From NCBI GenBank assembly GCA_023427285.1, contig JAEZBH010000012.1:1-6003 (forward strand): a stretch of DNA of 6,003 nt. Direction: 5' to 3'. Within the stretch, counting starts at the first letter, position 1. Each line of letters opens with the position of its first letter. A program made the position numbers and the translations under genes. Below are positions 1 to 5,934 of the stretch, piece after piece. The stretch comes from Pseudomonadota bacterium. GTDB taxonomy: Bacteria > Pseudomonadota > Alphaproteobacteria > Sphingomonadales > Sphingomonadaceae. The notes beneath the pieces were generated by a model. The model had not been told where the DNA came from. It did not search any database and saw only the letters and a program-made list of their open reading frames with translations.

Positions 1-56
1 AACCCCCGACACGCGGATTATGATTCCGCTGCTCTAACCAACTGAGCTACTCCGCC
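1..56 (-). tRNA. tRNA-Met (CAU anticodon), 3' end cut off by the window edge
   Basis: Read on the minus strand from position 56, the sequence folds as a tRNA. It has a 7-base 5' acceptor arm GGCGGAG, then TA, a D-arm with stem GCTC/GAGC, an anticodon stem GCGGA/TCCGC with loop ATCATAA, a short variable loop, and the start of the T-arm (GGGGGTT), where the window ends. The anticodon CAU lies at positions 20-22. About 20 bases are missing: the rest of the T-arm and the 3' acceptor strand. The anticodon stem lacks the three consecutive G-C pairs of an initiator tRNA, so this is an elongator Met or, less likely, an Ile tRNA whose C34 becomes lysidine. From memory, the D-arm and anticodon arm look like alphaproteobacterial elongator tRNA-Met. 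The missing acceptor strand prevents a firm choice. Confidence 0.9.
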
Positions 57-74
57 ACTCGCTGGTGGGCCGGG

Positions 75-103
75 TCTATAAGGCTATCACGGAAAGCCGT
101 CAA
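75..103 (-). promoter_or_regulatory. Sigma-70 type promoter for the tRNA gene
   Basis: On the minus strand, a -35 box TTGACG (positions 98-103) is followed by exactly 17 bases and a -10 box TATAGA (75-80). Each hexamer differs from consensus at a single position. Transcription would start near position 68, giving a leader of about 12 bases before the mature tRNA 5' end at 56. That is typical of a tRNA gene with its own promoter. The promoter lies wholly in the gap after the mnmA stop, and I see no intrinsic terminator in that gap, so some mnmA transcripts may read through into the tRNA. Confidence 0.7.
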
Positions 104-132
104 GCGCTTCGTTTAACCTTTGTGCAGACTTT

Positions 133-1335
133 TTATCCGGCTGCAATAACGCCAGCTTCGCCGCCTGCTCCAGCCCCCGCTTTAGCACCCGCCTTCAGCG
201 CGGCCATCATCGGATGCGCGGGCGTGGTACCGCTGATCCAGCCGCCGCCGAGCACGCGGCCACTGTCGTCTCCGGCGCTGTAGAACACGCAGGCCTGCCC
301 CGGCGAGACCCCGGCCTCCGGCTCATCGAACACCACATGGGGCTGAGGGCCCGGCATGTACCGGGCGGCAACCGGGCGGCTGGTGGAGCGCACGCGCACC
401 ATCAGCGGCACGCCGTCTTCGGGAACGTCTTCGCCCAGCCAGTTCACGTGGCGCAAGGACAGCGAGGCGGTCAGCAGCGCCTCGCGCGGACCGACGATGA
501 CGCGCTTCTGTGCCGGGTCAAGCTTCACCACATAGACCGGCTCGGCAAGCCCGCCGATCTCCAGCCCCTTTCGCTGGCCGACCGTGTAATGGATGATACC
601 CTTGTGGGTGCCCAGCACCCGACCATCGAGGTGGACGATCTCGCCGGGCTCGATCGCGCCGGGGCGCAGCTTCTCCACCACGTCCACATACTTGCCGGAG
701 GGCACGAAGCAGATGTCCTGGCTGTCCGGCTTGGCGGCAACGGCAAGGCCGTACTTATCGGCCAGTGCGCGCACGTCCGGCTTGTGCATCCCGCCCAGCG
801 GGAAGCGCAGGTAAGCCAGCGCCTCCTTGGGCGTCGAGAACAGGAAATAGCTCTGGCAGCGGGCCGGATCGACGGCAATGTGCAGCTCGGGCGCGTCCAG
901 CGTGCCCAGACGGCGCACATAATGGCCGGTTGCCAGACAATCCGCGCCAAGATCCCGCGCGGTCTCCAGCAGATCCTTGAACTTCACTTCCTGATTGCAC
1001 TGCACGCACGGAATGGGCGTCTCGCCGCGCAGGTAGCTGTCGGCAAAGTCGTCCATCACCGACTGACGGAAGCGGCTTTCATAATCCAGCACGTAATGGG
1101 GAATGCCGATGCTGTCCGCCACGCGGCGGGCGTCATGAATGTCGGTGCCCGCGCAGCACGCGCCGGTGCGGCCCACGGCCTTGCCGTGATCGTACAACTG
1201 AAGGGTGATGCCGACCACGTCGTAGCCCTGATCCTTCAGGAGGGCCGCCACGACCGATGAATCCACGCCTCCCGACATCGCAACCACGACGCGGGTCTCA
1301 GCTTCCGGCTTATTAAATCCGAGCGAATTGGTCAT
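133..1335 (-). CDS. mnmA: tRNA-specific 2-thiouridylase MnmA
   Basis: This cytoplasmic enzyme uses ATP and a persulfide sulfur to thiolate U34 (s2U) in the anticodons of tRNA-Lys, -Glu and -Gln. With the start at 1335 the protein is 400 residues. The N-terminal PP-loop ATP-pyrophosphatase signature SGGVDSS is at residues 21-27. The two conserved cysteines are C113 (in CVQCN, which aligns with E. coli C102) and C209 (in DSQDICF, aligning with E. coli C199). GHYVR (137-141), QSYFLF (161-166) and GQRKG (253-257) are also present. The C-terminal beta-barrel ends at VLGGGWI (361-367). It is followed by an Ala/Gly-rich tail (about 378-400) that is not part of the family core. The start was chosen because MTNSLGF...[15 protein letters not shown] matches the usual alphaproteobacterial N-terminus. 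No Shine-Dalgarno precedes it; the bases just before the ATG read CACCTCC. In-frame starts further upstream exist, notably an ATG at 1452 adding 39 residues. Its location beside a tRNA gene is probably incidental, because MnmA does not act on tRNA-Met. Confidence 0.96.
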   Translation of the reverse strand: MTNSLGFNKPEAETRVVVAMSGGVDSSVVAALLKDQGYDVVGITLQLYDHGKAVGRTGACCAGTDIHDARRVADSIGIPHYVLDYESRFRQSVMDDFADSYLRGETPIPCVQCNQEVKFKDLLETARDLGADCLATGHYVRRLGTLDAPELHIAVDPARCQSYFLFSTPKEALAYLRFPLGGMHKPDVRALADKYGLAVAAKPDSQDICFVPSGKYVDVVEKLRPGAIEPGEIVHLDGRVLGTHKGIIHYTVGQRKGLEIGGLAEPVYVVKLDPAQKRVIVGPREALLTASLSLRHVNWLGEDVPEDGVPLMVRVRSTSRPVAARYMPGPQPHVVFDEPEAGVSPGQACVFYSAGDDSGRVLGGGWISGTTPAHPMMAALKAGAKAGAGAGGEAGVIAAG

Positions 1336-1395
1336 GGAGGTGAGGTAACGCCGTTGCCCGCAGACCACAAGGCCAGCCCCGGCAATTTTCGCCCA

Positions 1396-1424
1396 GCCGT
1401 GCCAAGCCTGCCGGGCACGGCAGG
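1396..1424. promoter_or_regulatory. Overlapping inverted repeats: possible flagellar enhancer or mnmA leader hairpin
   Basis: Two perfect inverted repeats share bases here. GCCGTGCC (1396-1403) pairs with GGCACGGC (1414-1421), 8 bp with a 10-base spacer. CCTGCC (1407-1412) pairs with GGCAGG (1419-1424), 6 bp with a 6-base spacer, extendable by one G-U and one A-U pair. The two pairings exclude each other. A weaker dyad, GGCAATTTTCGCC, sits at 1381-1393. The cluster lies about 90-120 bp upstream of the predicted sigma-54 start, the usual distance for binding of an NtrC-family activator; in Caulobacter and relatives that activator is FlbD. It could equally be a hairpin in the mnmA leader RNA. 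The dyads are seen directly; their function is inferred. Confidence 0.35.
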
Positions 1425-1458
1425 TTCTGCCCGCCCCGAATTCAGTGCACATATTCAC

Positions 1459-1487
1459 ATAAGATACTGATTTTGTTGATCTTACAA
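1459..1487 (-). promoter_or_regulatory. Candidate sigma-70 type promoter for mnmA
   Basis: On the minus strand, TTGTAA (positions 1482-1487) and TCTTAT (1459-1464) are separated by 17 bases. Each hexamer matches four of six consensus positions. This short stretch is AT-rich in a GC-rich window. The predicted start of transcription is near 1452, which leaves a leader of about 117 bases before the preferred mnmA ATG. The -35 box ends only 3 bp from the -24 element of the divergent fliK promoter. The assignment is an inference from spacing and base composition. Confidence 0.35.
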
Positions 1488-1490
1488 AGT

Positions 1491-1506
1491 TGGCCCGGCT
1501 TTTGCT
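1491..1506 (+). promoter_or_regulatory. Sigma-54 (RpoN) promoter of the fliK-flgD-flgE operon
   Basis: TGGCCC (1491-1496), five bases, then TTGCT (1502-1506) match the sigma-54 consensus TGGCAC-N5-TTGCA with two mismatches. The invariant GG (1492-1493) and GC (1504-1505) are exactly 10 bases apart, as required. The predicted transcription start is near 1517, 24 bases before the fliK ATG. Middle-class basal body and hook genes in many alphaproteobacteria are RpoN-dependent, so the site fits the genes it precedes. Transcription would need an enhancer-binding activator, probably FlbD-like, encoded elsewhere. Confidence 0.75.
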
Positions 1507-1531
1507 TATCTGTTTGGCGAACGCACGAAAC

Positions 1532-1535
1532 GGAG
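1532..1535 (+). promoter_or_regulatory. Ribosome binding site fixing the fliK start
   Basis: GGAG ends 5 bases before the ATG at 1541. The alternative in-frame TTG at 1490 has no Shine-Dalgarno and lies inside the predicted sigma-54 promoter, upstream of the transcription start. It therefore cannot be used on that transcript. Confidence 0.7.
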
Positions 1536-1540
1536 CAAAC

Positions 1541-3403
1541 ATGTCCGGGTTTCTGCCCTTATTGACCGCCAGCAATGGCACAGCGCCCAAGATGGCCCCG
1601 GAGGCCACCTCGTCCCAAGGCGGGACAGAGGGGGCGTTTGGCGCCGTATTGGCTGGCCTGATGGGCGATGCCAGCCTTGATGCCGCACCGGCTCAGGGCG
1701 GGCAGTCCTTCGAGAAGGCGATGCCCGGCACGCCGCACATCGAGCACGCAGGCTCTGCCCTGCAACGCTTGAAGCTGGCGCTGGCCGAAGGCGCTGCCCA
1801 GCCGGGCCGCCCGATGGTTCACACCGCTCTGGCCAGCACCGTCACGATGTTTAGCGCCGCTCCTGCCGCGCTTGAACTGGCGACAGCAGAAACGGATGCC
1901 GCCGCAGCACCCGCACTGGCCCCCGCGCTGGCAGATGCTGGCACGACCGTTATCGAGACCCCGCGCACCGCACGCCCGGTGAGCGCTGACGCAGCAGATG
2001 CTGCTGGCGAGGAAGCGCCCGAAACTGCGCCCGAAACTGTGGCTGCGAACGACGCATCCGTGCTGGCGGCGCTGGCCCCCACCCTGCCCCAGCAGGCCGC
2101 AGCACCGGTTGCCGCGCCCACCTCCTCCTTCGGCTTTGCCGTTGGCGAAGAGACGCCGGAGAGCGCCGACATTGACGCCAGCGCCCAGCCTGCCAAGGCA
2201 AAAGCCACTTCCGGCTTTGAGCAGCGCGATCTGCCCACCGCCCGGCATGATCTGAGCGACCGTGCGGAAGTCCGCCCGCTTGCGGCAACGGTCACGACGC
2301 TCGGCACCCAACCGGCCCAGAATTCGGCTCAGGTACAGACTCAAGCTCAAGCTCCGGCCAACGCTTCCGCTGAAATGGCCAATGGTGCAGATATTGCCGC
2401 GCTGGCCGCCATTGCACCGGGCGCGGGTCAGGCGGCAACTGCCGGGCGCACGCCCGCTGCCGGACAACCGCGCCGCACCGCCGCATCTGAAGGCGAGATG
2501 CTGGCCGGTCTGACCGTGGACGCGCCGGAACAAGCAGCGGTCCCGGCCAACGCCCAGAGCGCCGCTTCCGCACAGGCCGCTCCGGCACAGGAGGCAAAAC
2601 CTGCCTCTCCAGAAGCTGCTGCCCCTGAAACTGCTGGCACCGACAAGACCGTCAGCTTTGGTGAGGTGAGCGCGGCAGCATCGACAACGGGCCGCGAACG
2701 CGCAAGCGATGCGGAGAACCGCCCGCAGGCAGCCAACGCCGAGACCGCACAGCCCAAGGCTGACACCGCTGGCTCGGCACAGTTTGCCCGCTCGGCCCCT
2801 GCGGCTGAACAGGCAGCAGCCCAGCCTGCCAGCCAGCCCGCCATTCAATCCGCATCCCAATCTGCGGTTCTGCCGGAAGGCTTCCAGCCGGTGCAGGCCC
2901 AGCCGCTCCACAGCCAGGCGGGCAGCCCGTCTGCCCTGCCGCACGGCTCAGACGTGGTGCGGGTGGCATCGCCCCAGCAGCTTCCCGAGGCCGTGGGCGT
3001 TGCCATCAGCCGCCACGTGGGCGCTGAGGCCACCGAGTTCACCCTGCGTCTCGACCCGGCAGAACTCGGCCGCATCGAGGTGAAGATGGAACTGGGCAAG
3101 GATGGCCAGGCCGTCGTCTCCATTCAGGCTGACAACGCCTCCACCTTCGACCTGCTGCGCCGCGACTCCACGGCGCTGGAGCGCGCTCTGGCCGAAGCTG
3201 GCCTGAAGCTCGACAGCGGCGGCCTGAACTTCAGCCTGCGCCAGCAGGACGGCCAGAACCAGCAGCAGTTCGCGAACGAGGGCAACCAGCGCCAGTCCAC
3301 GGGCCGGATGCAGGAAGCAGGCCTTGCCGCGCTCGAACAGGACAACACCCCCCGCCCCAGCCGCCGCAGCTCTGCGGCCGGGCTTCTCGATCTTTCGATT
3401 TGA
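1541..3403 (+). CDS. fliK: Flagellar hook-length control protein FliK
   Basis: FliK is exported by the flagellar type III apparatus during hook growth. It acts as a ruler and then switches export specificity, through FlhB, from hook to filament proteins. The 620-residue product has no cysteine that I can see. A short N-terminal region (MSGFLPLL...) is followed by roughly 440 residues of low-complexity Ala/Pro/Gln/Thr/Glu-rich sequence, including the short repeats SQPA and SQSA near residues 427-440. The C-terminal Flg_hook domain spans about 480-570. It carries the hallmark [17 protein letters not shown], with LDPAELG at 504-510, then VVSIQADN and the leucine-rich helix ending in GGLNFSLR. 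A Gln-rich tail follows. The length exceeds Salmonella FliK (405), but FliK length varies widely between species. It is the first gene of the operon, and its TGA overlaps the flgD Shine-Dalgarno. The assignment rests on the C-terminal domain and on the neighbours, since the N-terminal two-thirds is not conserved enough to be diagnostic. Confidence 0.93.
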   Translation: MSGFLPLLTASNGTAPKMAPEATSSQGGTEGAFGAVLAGLMGDASLDAAPAQGGQSFEKAMPGTPHIEHAGSALQRLKLALAEGAAQPGRPMVHTALASTVTMFSAAPAALELATAETDAAAAPALAPALADAGTTVIETPRTARPVSADAADAAGEEAPETAPETVAANDASVLAALAPTLPQQAAAPVAAPTSSFGFAVGEETPESADIDASAQPAKAKATSGFEQRDLPTARHDLSDRAEVRPLAATVTTLGTQPAQNSAQVQTQAQAPANASAEMANGADIAALAAIAPGAGQAATAGRTPAAGQPRRTAASEGEMLAGLTVDAPEQAAVPANAQSAASAQAAPAQEAKPASPEAAAPETAGTDKTVSFGEVSAAASTTGRERASDAENRPQAANAETAQPKADTAGSAQFARSAPAAEQAAAQPASQPAIQSASQSAVLPEGFQPVQAQPLHSQAGSPSALPHGSDVVRVASPQQLPEAVGVAISRHVGAEATEFTLRLDPAELGRIEVKMELGKDGQAVVSIQADNASTFDLLRRDSTALERALAEAGLKLDSGGLNFSLRQQDGQNQQQFANEGNQRQSTGRMQEAGLAALEQDNTPRPSRRSSAAGLLDLSI

Positions 3404-3411
3404 GGTGACAC

Positions 3412-4506
3412 ATGTCGGCTCTCAGCTCTCTCTCCTCGGTCGCCCAGTCGGCCAGCACCTCGCAGAAGACGGCAAGCTCCGCCGCCACCCTGTCGGAGAA
3501 CTTCGACACCTTCCTGACGCTGCTGACGACGCAGCTTCAGCATCAGGACCCGCTGGAGCCAATGGACAGTTCGGAGTTCACCAACCAGCTGGTGCAGTAC
3601 TCCAACGTTGAGCAGTCCATTCAGCAGAACGCCAATCTGGAAAAGATGATCAGCATGTTCCAGACGCAGGGGCTGAACACGGCGACCGGCTACATCGGCA
3701 AGGAAGTCACCGCGCTGACCGACATGGCCTATCACACCGGTGATGGCGCCAACTGGATCTACAGCCTTGAGAGCAATGCCGACACGGTGAACATCATCGT
3801 CACCGACGCGAGCGGCAAGACGGTCTATTCCGGCACGGGCGAGACCGCCGCTGGCGAGCACAACTTCGCGTGGGATGGCCGCGACAAGGACGGCAACCCG
3901 CTGCCGGAGGGCTTCTACAAGCTGCAAGTGACCCCCAAGACCGCCGAAGGCACGGAAATCGCCAACGACATCTACCTTCGCGACAAGGTGACGAGCGTTG
4001 AGGTTTCCAACGGCGAGCCGGTCCTTGTGGTCGGCGGCATGCCGGTGCGGCTGGATCAGGTGGCCATCGTCAAGAGCCAGTCTTCCGCTGAAAGCCTGAC
4101 CACTGCCGCCAGCTACCTCGGCAAGTCGGTCAAGGCCAACACCCAGCAATCGACGTTCGACGGCGACAAGGCCCGCTGGTTCTACGAGGTCGGCAGCAAC
4201 GCCGCCAACGTCACGCTGACCGTCAAGAACAGCGCGGGTGCAACCCTTCACGAAACCACCGGCATCGCGCTGCCGGGCACCCAGAGCTTCAACTGGAATG
4301 GCAGCGGCACCTTCGGGGACGCCGCAAATGGCGAAACCTACACCCTTCACGTGAAGGCCACGGACGCCGCCGGCAAGGAAATCGGCTCCTCCGTTCACAT
4401 GAACGGCACGGTGGAGCGCATCGAGATGCAGAACGGCTCGCCCGTCCTCATCATCAACGGAACTCGCGTGCGACTGGATCAGGTCGCTCAGGTCAACAAC
4501 GCATAA
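3412..4506 (+). CDS. flgD: Flagellar hook assembly (cap) protein FlgD with duplicated C-terminal module
   Basis: FlgD forms the scaffold cap at the tip of the growing hook, where it directs polymerisation of FlgE; it is lost when the hook is complete. The N-terminal FlgD domain (about 28-78) shows the family signature FLTLLTTQLQHQDPLEPMDSSEFTNQLVQ and the following SNVEQS. The C-terminal Tudor/Ig-like module normally occurs once, giving proteins of about 220-240 residues. Here it occurs twice, at about 91-220 and 232-361, and the protein is 364 residues. Equivalent residues sit exactly 141 apart: Y94/Y235, W115/W256, W154/W295, Y169/Y310 and RLDQV at 213/354. The ATG is 8 bp after the fliK stop. 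GAGG (3402-3405) ends 6 bases before it and overlaps that stop, suggesting translational coupling. The identity as FlgD is firm; the consequence of the extra module is unknown. Confidence 0.95.
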   Translation: MSALSSLSSVAQSASTSQKTASSAATLSENFDTFLTLLTTQLQHQDPLEPMDSSEFTNQLVQYSNVEQSIQQNANLEKMISMFQTQGLNTATGYIGKEVTALTDMAYHTGDGANWIYSLESNADTVNIIVTDASGKTVYSGTGETAAGEHNFAWDGRDKDGNPLPEGFYKLQVTPKTAEGTEIANDIYLRDKVTSVEVSNGEPVLVVGGMPVRLDQVAIVKSQSSAESLTTAASYLGKSVKANTQQSTFDGDKARWFYEVGSNAANVTLTVKNSAGATLHETTGIALPGTQSFNWNGSGTFGDAANGETYTLHVKATDAAGKEIGSSVHMNGTVERIEMQNGSPVLIINGTRVRLDQVAQVNNA

Positions 4507-4509
4507 GTC

Positions 4510-4527
4510 GCGTCGCTTAACCGACGC
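4510..4527 (+). other. Small inverted repeat between flgD and flgE
   Basis: GCGTCG (4510-4515) and CGACGC (4522-4527) form a perfect 6-bp stem with the loop CTTAAC, starting 3 bases after the flgD stop. No T-run follows, so it is not a standard intrinsic terminator. It could protect the 3' end of an upstream mRNA segment or adjust flgE expression relative to fliK and flgD. It could also be chance in a GC-rich gap. The gap otherwise holds the flgE ribosome binding site AGGAG (4553-4557). Confidence 0.4.
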
Positions 4528-4564
4528 CTGACCCGCACAGAACTTTATACGCAGGAGAAACACG

Positions 4565-5875
4565 ATGAGCTTGTACGCTGCGCTTTATTCCGGAACCTCG
4601 GGCCTCGCCGCCAACTCCAGCGCGCTGGGCATCATCTCCGACAACATCACCAACGTGAACACGGTGGGCTACAAGGCCGCCAACGCCGAGTTCATGACGC
4701 TGGTGACGGAAAGCTCCACCTACGGCACCTACTCGCCGGGCGGCGTGCAGGCACGCGCCCGCTCGCTGATCGGCGCGCAGGGTCTGCTGCAAACCTCCAC
4801 CTCCGCAACCGATCTTGCCATCGACGGCAACGGCTTCTTCGTCGTGAAGCCGGAGATGGGCGGCAAGGACGTGGCCTTCACCCGCGCTGGCTCCTTCCGC
4901 GCCGATGACCGCGGCTTCCTGCAAAACACCGCTGGCATGTACCTGATGGGCTGGCAGCTGGACGCCAACGGCAAGTACATCGACAACGGCGACGTGAACG
5001 TGCTGACGCCGATCAACATCGCCGCGCTGACCGGCACGGCAGAGGCATCCACCACCGCCAAGATCCGCGCCAACCTGATGTCGAGCCAGGAGCCCTACGC
5101 GGCAGCCCCGGCCTATGCCGCCGGCTCCCTGACCGATGGCACCATCGAGCCGCACTTCACCAAGACCATCAAGGTCTATGACTCGCAGGGCTCGGCTCAC
5201 AACGTCACCATGAGCTTCCTGAAGAACGCGAACACCAACGAATGGAACGTCGAGATCCACGGCGACGCCGCAGACCTCAACGGCGGCACGCCTCCGGGCA
5301 TGGTCGCCTCCGGCACCATCCTGTTCAATGAAGACGGCAGCCTCAACCTGGCGGGCTCCACCGCCGCCCTGTTCGACCCGATCACGTTCGACTGGAGCAA
5401 TGGCGCTGCCGACTCGCCGATCACCTTCAACTTCGGCACCGACGGCATGGCCGACGGCCTGACCCAGTTCGACAGCACCTCGACGATGATTTCCTCCTCG
5501 ATCGACGGCGCGGTGTTCGGCAACGTGACCGGCGTGTCGGTCGGCAAGGACGGCGTGGTCACCGCCCTGTTCGACAACGGCCTGACCCGCGCGGTTTACA
5601 AGCTGCCGATCGCCACCTTCCAGAACCCGGAAGGCCTGATGTCGGTGCAGGGCAACGCCTTCGCCATGACCGACTTCTCCGGCGCATTCGAACTGGTGGG
5701 CTCGGGCACGGGCGGCGCGGGCTCGGTCTCGCCGTCCACGCTGGAAGCCTCGACCGTCGATCTGGCCGAGGAATTCACCAAGCTCATCACCACCCAGCGT
5801 GCGTACTCGGCTTCCGCCCGCATCATCACGACTGCCGACGAAATGCTGACCGAACTCAACCAGCTGAAGCGCTAA
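4565..5875 (+). CDS. flgE: Flagellar hook protein FlgE
   Basis: FlgE is the secreted subunit that polymerises into the hook, the flexible joint between the basal body and the filament. The 436-residue protein has the rod/hook N-terminal motif (LYSGTSGLAANSSALGIISD, then NITNVNTVGYK at 27-37). The conserved DLAIDGNGFFVV is at 83-94. The D2-type domain begins around TKTIKVYDSQGSAHNVTMSF (199-218), and GLTQF is at 298-302. The C-terminal rod/hook helix (393-436, starting LEASTVDLAEEFTKLI) contains the TTQRAYSASARII stretch typical of axial proteins. The N- and C-terminal segments pair as the D0 coiled coil. It is close in length to Salmonella FlgE (403). AGGAG ends 7 bases before the ATG. It is the last gene of the operon, 58 bp after flgD and 9 bp before a terminator. 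FlgF and FlgG share the N-terminal motif, but the length, the D2 region and the flgD neighbour support FlgE. Confidence 0.97.
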   Translation: MSLYAALYSGTSGLAANSSALGIISDNITNVNTVGYKAANAEFMTLVTESSTYGTYSPGGVQARARSLIGAQGLLQTSTSATDLAIDGNGFFVVKPEMGGKDVAFTRAGSFRADDRGFLQNTAGMYLMGWQLDANGKYIDNGDVNVLTPINIAALTGTAEASTTAKIRANLMSSQEPYAAAPAYAAGSLTDGTIEPHFTKTIKVYDSQGSAHNVTMSFLKNANTNEWNVEIHGDAADLNGGTPPGMVASGTILFNEDGSLNLAGSTAALFDPITFDWSNGAADSPITFNFGTDGMADGLTQFDSTSTMISSSIDGAVFGNVTGVSVGKDGVVTALFDNGLTRAVYKLPIATFQNPEGLMSVQGNAFAMTDFSGAFELVGSGTGGAGSVSPSTLEASTVDLAEEFTKLITTQRAYSASARIITTADEMLTELNQLKR

Positions 5876-5884
5876 TCAGCGACT

Positions 5885-5934
5885 GACAGGGGACGGCGCG
5901 GCCAGAATTTAACGCGCCGTTAACCCTGTCTTTT
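5885..5934 (+). terminator. Intrinsic terminator after flgE
   Basis: A long two-part hairpin is followed by TTTT (5931-5934). The outer stem is GACAGGG (5885-5891) with CCCTGTC (5924-5930). The inner stem is ACGGCGCG (5893-5900) with CGCGCCGT (5913-5920). The stems are separated by a small internal loop (G opposite TAA), and the apical loop is 12 bases. The hairpin starts 9 bp after the flgE stop, so it ends the fliK-flgD-flgE transcript. Confidence 0.85.
5909..5923 (+). promoter_or_regulatory. Consensus CtrA binding box (TTAA-N7-TTAA)
   Basis: TTAA (5909-5912), seven bases CGCGCCG, then TTAA (5920-5923) match the full CtrA consensus exactly. CtrA is the alphaproteobacterial cell-cycle and motility response regulator, which in many species controls flagellar operons. 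The box overlaps the loop and 3' arm of the flgE terminator. It most plausibly serves a gene that starts to the right of the window, since no plus-strand gene begins within it after flgE. The match is direct; occupancy is inferred. Chance occurrence of an 8-base gapped motif in this much GC-rich DNA is low but not negligible. Confidence 0.5.

Noticed and set aside
57..132. Search for an intrinsic terminator after mnmA
   Set aside because: The only dyad is the short palindrome AAGCGCTT, with no T-run following on the minus strand.
214..1260. 348-codon open frame on the plus strand opposite mnmA
   Set aside because: It is antisense to a clear MnmA with intact motifs. Its His/Arg/Ala-rich product resembles no family, as expected from the third-position bias of GC-rich genes.
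1336..1470. Short plus-strand frame from a TTG near 1354, after the GGAGGTGAGG at 1335-1344
   Set aside because: It gives only about 38 codons, has no similarity I recognise and runs through the dyad cluster. The strong Shine-Dalgarno-like string is most simply the complement of the bases preceding mnmA.
1490..1540. Upstream TTG start extending FliK by 17 residues
   Set aside because: It has no Shine-Dalgarno and lies inside the sigma-54 promoter, upstream of the predicted transcription start. The ATG at 1541 has GGAG at good spacing.
1559..2944. 461-codon open frame on the minus strand opposite fliK
   Set aside because: It is a Gly/Arg/Cys-rich shadow of the Ala-rich fliK codons, with no recognisable domain and no supported start.
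3124..4563. 479-codon open frame on the minus strand opposite flgD and the end of fliK
   Set aside because: Despite its length it lies antisense to a complete FlgD. The product is a Val/Gly/Arg/Leu-rich translation with no family signature.
4517..5260. 247-codon open frame on the minus strand opposite flgE
   Set aside because: It is a shadow of the flgE coding bias, with no motif in its translation.
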